Below the pieces are notes generated by a model. The model did no database searches and was not told the origin of the DNA. It saw only the letters and a list, made by a program, of their open reading frames with translations. From contig JADJXL010000003.1 in assembly GCA_016715885.1 (NCBI GenBank), positions 124,001 to 188,000 on the forward strand: a stretch of DNA of 64,000 bases, in the 5' to 3' direction. The stretch's first letter is position 1; each line of letters begins with the position of its first letter. Of this stretch, positions 59,573-64,000 are shown piece by piece. Position numbers and translations under genes: made by a program. The stretch is from Polyangiaceae bacterium (lineage in GTDB: Bacteria > Myxococcota_A > Polyangia > Polyangiales > Polyangiaceae).

Positions 59573-61120
59573 ATGCATGTAGCGCCGCAAGTTGGCTCGA
59601 TCCTGCTCGGCAAGTACCGTGTCGAAAGGGTGCTCGGCAAAGGTGGGATGGGGTTCGTCGTCGCCGCTCGGCATGAACACTTGGGCGAACTCTTCGCCAT
59701 CAAAATGATGCTGCCCGAAGCGCTCATGTACCCCGACGCCCGCGAGCGTTTCATGCGCGAGGCTCGTTCGGCCGCACGTTTGAAAGGCGAACACGTCGCT
59801 CGCGTCCACGACGTCGGAACGCTCGAAGACGGCTCACCGTACATGGTCATGGAACACCTCACGGGTGACGACCTCAGCGCCATCTTGGACAAACGCGGCG
59901 CATTGCCCGTCAGCGAAGCTGCCTTCTACGCGTATCAAGCATGCGAAGCCGTTGCCGAAGCGCATGCCCTCGGGATCGTCCATCGCGACTTGAAACCTTC
60001 CAACATGTTTCTCACGTGCAGGCCCAATGGTACGCCATGCGTGAAGGTCCTCGACTTTGGCATCTCCAAGGACCTCGACCCCAACAAAGTCGGTCCTGCC
60101 CTCACAAAAACCGGCACCATCATCGGAACGCCCGTGTACATGGCCCCCGAACAGATGGCCAATAACAAAATGACGGACGCTCGAAGCGACATCTGGTCTT
60201 TGGGCATCATCCTCCACGAGCTCGTCACGGGCGAGGTTCCATTCATCGCGGAAAGCATGACCGAGCTCGTGACGAAGGTGCTCACGAATGCGCCTGTGCC
60301 TCCGAGCCATGTACGCCCGGGCATTCCACGCGAATTCGATGCCATCGTATTGCGCTGTTTGGAAAAACAACCCCATCGCCGATTCGCCTCGGTGCCCGAT
60401 TTGATGGCGGCATTGCACCCGTTCATATCATCAAATTGGTCCCACGCCCCCTCGGGCCTCCCACCTCCACCCGCGTATTCGCGCCCTGATCACGTGGACA
60501 TGGCAACCGTCAAGGAGCAGAGACCGGTCGCGCCAGGTCCACAAGCTATGGGAGTTCCCATAGGTCCGCACGGATTGCCGCGCCTCAACGTCACGAATGC
60601 AACGACTGCCGCGCAACCCCTACCTTTCGGAGCCAATTTGCCGTACGTGCCGACAGTCGCCACGCCGCTGCAATCCGAACCCATCGCACCGGCAAGGTCA
60701 CAAGGTTTTTCCGCGCCAGCACCAGCGCCAAGACAAACCGATGGAGCATGGGGTGGCCCGAATGGCACATCTTCGGGCAATCGAGGGAAAACGTGGCTCG
60801 TGGCTGGTCTCGCGGTCGGTGCGATCATCGCCGTGGGCCTGACCGGATGGGTCGTGGCGCTCTCTACCGCATCCGACGACCCCGTGGTCGTGCGATCGAC
60901 TGTGCCGCCCGAGAATCTCGCGCCTGTCGTGTCCGCAATGCCAATGGCAACGGTTGAGCGAGTGGTGGAAGAACCCGTGGCCGAACCGCAAGAGAGCGTC
61001 GCAAAACCACAAGAGAGTGTTGGGGTCGCACCGTCGGCGCCGATCCCAACGACGCACAAAGCCGTCGAGACAAAGCCGCCGGTGACGAAACCGCCGACCA
61101 GCAAAGTTCCCGACTTCTGA
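59573..61120 (+). CDS. Hanks-type Ser/Thr protein kinase with one membrane segment (module copy 2)
   Basis: 515 residues. Kinase domain: Gly-loop GKGGMGFVV, Lys in FAIKMML, HRDLKPSNMFL, DFGISKD and APEQM. A Pro-rich ~140-residue cytoplasmic linker is followed by one membrane segment (WLVAGLAVGAIIAVGLTGWVV, about 405-425). The external Val/Pro/Glu tail contains two AEPQESVAKPQESV-type units and ends in KVPDF. It has the same layout as the kinase at 45725-47143 and, like it, is followed (27 bp) by a TPR/PEGA-like gene. A TAGCAT hexamer lies about 30 nt upstream of the ATG. Confidence 0.95.
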   Translation: MHVAPQVGSILLGKYRVERVLGKGGMGFVVAARHEHLGELFAIKMMLPEALMYPDARERFMREARSAARLKGEHVARVHDVGTLEDGSPYMVMEHLTGDDLSAILDKRGALPVSEAAFYAYQACEAVAEAHALGIVHRDLKPSNMFLTCRPNGTPCVKVLDFGISKDLDPNKVGPALTKTGTIIGTPVYMAPEQMANNKMTDARSDIWSLGIILHELVTGEVPFIAESMTELVTKVLTNAPVPPSHVRPGIPREFDAIVLRCLEKQPHRRFASVPDLMAALHPFISSNWSHAPSGLPPPPAYSRPDHVDMATVKEQRPVAPGPQAMGVPIGPHGLPRLNVTNATTAAQPLPFGANLPYVPTVATPLQSEPIAPARSQGFSAPAPAPRQTDGAWGGPNGTSSGNRGKTWLVAGLAVGAIIAVGLTGWVVALSTASDDPVVVRSTVPPENLAPVVSAMPMATVERVVEEPVAEPQESVAKPQESVGVAPSAPIPTTHKAVETKPPVTKPPTSKVPDF

Positions 61121-61147
61121 TTTACGATTCGCAATGCTCGAGCTGCC

Positions 61148-62188
61148 ATGACAAAGAATCGAATCAACGCCGTTGCGAGATGTGCGTTTGCATTTTTCCT
61201 GCTCACCGCATTGCCCGAACCGGTGTTTGCGCAAGACGACGAAGCCAAGGCGCTTCACATGGCCGGCAAGAATGCCATGGAGCAAGCCGATAAACTCGAG
61301 GGCAAGGGTCAACATGCTGAAGCTCAGCGCGTGTATGCGGAAGCATGTTTGAAGTTCAAACAGGCGCTCGCATTGTCACCCAAGCGTCCCACGACGGGAA
61401 TGGCTTTGGCGTTGTGTCATGTCGCGGTGGGCAAACCTGCGACGGCGCTCGAGCAATTTCGACTTGCGAAGGAATGGGCCGACGCGCAATCGAAGGCGGA
61501 TGGCGCAGCAGGCGCAGCAAGCGCGCAGGTTGCGGCCGCGAGCGCCGTGGAAATCAAAAAGCTCGAAGCCATCGTTCCGCGACTTCGAATCAATGTGCCG
61601 TCGAGCATCAGGAAGGCTCCTGGGCTCGCCATTTCCCAAAATGGGGTCGATGTCCCCGAAGCGGAATGGGGCAACGAAATGGTCGTCGATCCTGGGACGA
61701 TTACCATTCAAGTTTCAGCGTCGGGCAAAAATACGTGGACCGCGCGACATGAAGCGTCGATGGGCAAATTGACGGACGTATCGGTGACGCCCGACTGGAA
61801 GTCCGACGAATCACCGCCACCGCCGCCGCCACCACCACCGCCGTCCGGACGCCGCATTGCAGGTTTCGTAGGTATTGGCGTAGGCGGAGCGGCATTGGTG
61901 GCGGGATCGGTGCTCGGCGGATTGGCCTTGTCGAAGCATGCCGATAGCAAAGAGGACGGGCATTGCGACGAGACCAGTGCGTGTGACGAGATTGGTACGG
62001 CCTTACGGCTCGACGCGCAAAAATTCGGCAATGCATCGACGGCGATGTTCGTCGTTGGAGGCGCGCTCGCGTTGACTGGCGTCATTCTCGTTGCGACGGC
62101 GCCGGCAGACGCGAAGAAATCGGGCAATGGTGTGCAAGCAGCTCTGCGCATGGGGCTCGGTGCCATTGAAGTGCGGGGGCGCTGGTAG
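61148..62188 (+). CDS. TPR/PEGA-like envelope protein, paralogue 3
   Basis: 346 residues. Signal peptide (EPVFAQ), TPR-like helices (ACLKFKQALALSPKRPTTGMAL, ALEQFRLAKEWAD), a PEGA-like region (APGLAISQNGVDVPEAEWGNEMVVDPGTITIQV), a short proline run, two hydrophobic segments (GFVGIGVGGAALVAGSVLGGLAL, FVVGGALALTGVILVA) and a final strand ending in Trp (GAIEVRGRW). It lies 27 bp after its kinase and is paralogous to the proteins at 31005-32054 and 47169-48200. Confidence 0.85.
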   Translation: MTKNRINAVARCAFAFFLLTALPEPVFAQDDEAKALHMAGKNAMEQADKLEGKGQHAEAQRVYAEACLKFKQALALSPKRPTTGMALALCHVAVGKPATALEQFRLAKEWADAQSKADGAAGAASAQVAAASAVEIKKLEAIVPRLRINVPSSIRKAPGLAISQNGVDVPEAEWGNEMVVDPGTITIQVSASGKNTWTARHEASMGKLTDVSVTPDWKSDESPPPPPPPPPPSGRRIAGFVGIGVGGAALVAGSVLGGLALSKHADSKEDGHCDETSACDEIGTALRLDAQKFGNASTAMFVVGGALALTGVILVATAPADAKKSGNGVQAALRMGLGAIEVRGRW

Positions 62189-62266
62189 CCGACGTAGGTT
62201 TGCGGCGAACGTGATAAAATATTTTCCTTGATTGTCATCGATCATCTGATAGGGTCGCGTACGCTT

Positions 62267-63337
62267 ATGGCTGACCGCCCCTCCATCACGATTAACGATG
62301 TACCGATCGTTTGGGATCCGCCCGCCGGCGATGTTTCCTTCTTCGGGCTCTCGTCCGTTCTGTTTTGGGCCAACCCGTCGATGTTCCGCTTGCTCGAGCC
62401 TTTGGTGGAAGAGATCGGCGTCGATCTTTTCCGCATGCTCGTCGCGCATTCGTCCAGTCTGGGAACCGATGAAGACTACAACTCGATGGTGACCGTGCTC
62501 GGCTCGAATTTCGTCGAGGGGTTTCTGGCGTGGGGCAAGGCGGTGAGTACGGCGGGGTGGGGATCCTTTGAAATGCCGTTTTTCGATATCGAGTCTTGTA
62601 CGGCCGAAGTGCGCGTAATCAATCCCTGGGAATTGCGCATGCAAAAGGCAGGCGGGCGGCTTTGGGGCTGTCCGTTCCTTCAAGGCAAAGTCATTGGCAT
62701 TCTCGGCCATGCGCTGGGGCAACGCTGCTGGGCCGATGAAGAGGTCGACGTGGATTCCGACCCGCCCGTGGTGACGTTTTCCGTACGCGCGTGGGATCGG
62801 ACGCTCGACGAAGAATTGCAGCGGCTGCGGGCCGAACAAATTCGCGCTGCCGAAGCACGGCTGACGGCGCAAGTGGAGACGGCCACGGCGGAGCTGCGCG
62901 AAAAGCACCGAGAGCTCGACGAAAAAGAAGCCCTCATTCGTTCGCTATCTTCACCCATTCTGCAAGTATGGGACGGCGTGCTCGTGGTCCCCGTCGTCGG
63001 TGCATTGTCCGAAACGCGTGCAGAACTGCTGAATGCGAAGCTGCTTCAGCGGGTCGTGGATCAAATGGCCTCGCACGTCGTGCTCGATTTGACGGGCCTC
63101 GATTCCGTCGACAATCAAGTCGCCGAACGGCTCGGCTCGACCGTGACCGCCTTGAAGCTCCTCGGCACCGAATGTTCCGTCGTGGGGTTATCGCCCGAAT
63201 TCGCGCGTCGCGCGGTAGAGCTCGATGTTTCATTTGGCGGGGTGCGCGTCCTGCGAACGCTCGCCGATGCCTTGCGTGACGTCGTGGGGCTGAAGCGAGC
63301 TCAACCGAACGCGGCGGCGCGAAAGGCGAAACGCTGA
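62267..63337 (+). CDS. V4R-like/STAS-domain regulator (RsbR type)
   Basis: 356 residues from ATG 62267. The N-terminal ~180 residues end in a V4R/haem-NO-binding-like fold: CPFLQGKVIGILGHALGQRCWADEEVDV. A charged coiled-coil linker (about 190-235) follows. The C-terminal STAS domain reads LSSPILQVWDGVLVVPVVGALSETR, VVLDLTGLDSVDNQVAERLGS and CSVVGLSPEFARRAVEL. It resembles RsbR-type stressosome proteins with a sensor fused to an anti-anti-sigma domain. It sits next to a kinase module, which might regulate it by phosphorylation; this is inference. Confidence 0.85.
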   Translation: MADRPSITINDVPIVWDPPAGDVSFFGLSSVLFWANPSMFRLLEPLVEEIGVDLFRMLVAHSSSLGTDEDYNSMVTVLGSNFVEGFLAWGKAVSTAGWGSFEMPFFDIESCTAEVRVINPWELRMQKAGGRLWGCPFLQGKVIGILGHALGQRCWADEEVDVDSDPPVVTFSVRAWDRTLDEELQRLRAEQIRAAEARLTAQVETATAELREKHRELDEKEALIRSLSSPILQVWDGVLVVPVVGALSETRAELLNAKLLQRVVDQMASHVVLDLTGLDSVDNQVAERLGSTVTALKLLGTECSVVGLSPEFARRAVELDVSFGGVRVLRTLADALRDVVGLKRAQPNAAARKAKR

Positions 63338-63381
63338 CATTGGCGCTGACAGCCGAGGTCAAAGCCTCCCGGCCGCTCGCT

Positions 63382-64000
63382 CTACGGTGCCGCGTCGAGC
63401 AAAGCTTCGACCTTGCGCACCCACGCCCTTTTCCCGTCGAAGACCATCGCGTATTCGTGCACGACTGATGCCCCCGATGCCCGCACGTCTTCGGCATACT
63501 TGCGATCCCGTACCTGCTTGGCCGCGTGCACGAGTGCCTGCTCGGGCGTTTCGCTCCGCCTGAGCACCTTGAATTCCATGACCACCCCCGGATTGCCCGG
63601 CGTTTTCGGGCGTATCAGCACATCCGCTCGTCCCCGCCCTGATTCCCGATTCGAGCGCACATCGTATTCGTTTTCCAAATGCACGAGCAATCCCAAGATC
63701 AAGCCGTGATACAACTTTTCTGGCTGGCGTCCTGCAGCGTCCTGGTACGACAAGATGCGCAAGAACATGTCCTCGAGGATCTCTTGGATCGTCTCCGCAT
63801 CGCCCGCAAAAATAGCTTGCACCAGATCATCGATGTAGTCGCGCGACGGCGCCGCCTTGTACAGCCAATTGCGGAACATGTCTTCGAAAACCAGTTTCAC
63901 TTCCCGATTGGGAATGGCCAGCTTGCCGTAATATCGGCCGGCCACCAATTCGAACTGTACCGGCTTCAAATACCCCGCAAACAACAAAAAATTCCACAAC
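63382..64000 (-). CDS. PD-(D/E)XK nuclease domain of a DUF1703/AAA-type protein (partial)
   Basis: The N-terminal part lies beyond the window end; 206 codons are visible. The visible part starts with FAGYLKPVQFE and ends with a nuclease-like domain whose catalytic motif is GRADVLI...GVVMEFKVLR (D...ExK). This matches the C-terminus of AAA-ATPase-like/DUF1703 proteins, often called PD-(D/E)XK superfamily proteins of unknown function and common in accessory DNA. It converges with the STAS gene. Confidence 0.8.
   Translation of the reverse strand, partial: LWNFLLFAGYLKPVQFELVAGRYYGKLAIPNREVKLVFEDMFRNWLYKAAPSRDYIDDLVQAIFAGDAETIQEILEDMFLRILSYQDAAGRQPEKLYHGLILGLLVHLENEYDVRSNRESGRGRADVLIRPKTPGNPGVVMEFKVLRRSETPEQALVHAAKQVRDRKYAEDVRASGASVVHEYAMVFDGKRAWVRKVEALLDAAP

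Overview
The window looks like chromosomal DNA of a myxobacterium, most likely order Polyangiales. This is inferred from content, since no rRNA or other taxonomic marker is present. The DNA is GC-rich and densely coded on both strands. It carries three Hanks-type Ser/Thr kinases, many lipoproteins with Gly/Ser-rich linkers just after the lipobox, a secreted M36 protease ending in a MYXO-CTERM-type tail, and a SUMF1-family protein. No tRNA, rRNA, CRISPR array, prophage or intact insertion sequence was recognised.

Layout. 1-3.9 kb (minus): a translationally coupled MoxR ATPase / unknown / vWA-domain cassette, cut by the window start. 4.0-8 kb: a large palindrome, a CusF-like copper lipoprotein, an SMC-like ATPase and a membrane class III adenylate cyclase. 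8-16.1 kb: envelope genes (lipoproteins, multicopper oxidase, TPR membrane protein, collagen-like protein, outer-membrane-type protein, metallophosphoesterase). 16.2-21.6 kb: a giant M36 metalloprotease with two internal tandem-repeat tracts. 21.8-29.8 kb: a TPR membrane protein, an AlkD-like protein, a 1310-residue kinase/ATPase/TPR signalling protein and an OmpH/Skp-like chaperone. 29.9-32.9 kb: Cys-rich lipoproteins and a TPR/PEGA-like protein. 33-45.5 kb: the most housekeeping-like part (glycogen phosphorylase, ClpS-ClpA, ApaG, rhomboid protease, acyl-CoA dehydrogenase, a PLP enzyme, SerC). 45.7-48.2 kb and 59.6-62.2 kb: two paralogous kinase plus TPR/PEGA-like gene pairs. 48.2-49.4 kb: the poorest region, with an orphan IS630-type helix-turn-helix gene and about 700 bp without a gene. 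49.4-55.3 kb: KGG-repeat stress protein, metallo-beta-lactamase-fold hydrolase, SUMF1-type membrane protein, M18 aminopeptidase and a triple-Usp protein. 55.4-59.4 kb: secreted lipoproteins (repeat propeller, cytochrome-like, two DUF1566 proteins). The end holds a V4R-like/STAS regulator and a truncated PD-(D/E)XK-type protein.

How the genes work together. Regulated proteolysis is represented by ClpS adaptor plus ClpA unfoldase, which need a ClpP encoded elsewhere. Signalling is prominent: an adenylate cyclase, three kinases, and a STAS protein beside a kinase. The kinase plus TPR/PEGA-like pairs look like a duplicated module, with a third family copy paired with a lipoprotein instead of a kinase. 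At least seven genes have a TAnnnT hexamer ending exactly 6 or 9 nt before the start codon, which suggests leaderless transcripts. The strongest leads are the MoxR-X-vWA cassette, the duplicated kinase module, the leaderless-promoter pattern and the architecture of the M36 protease.
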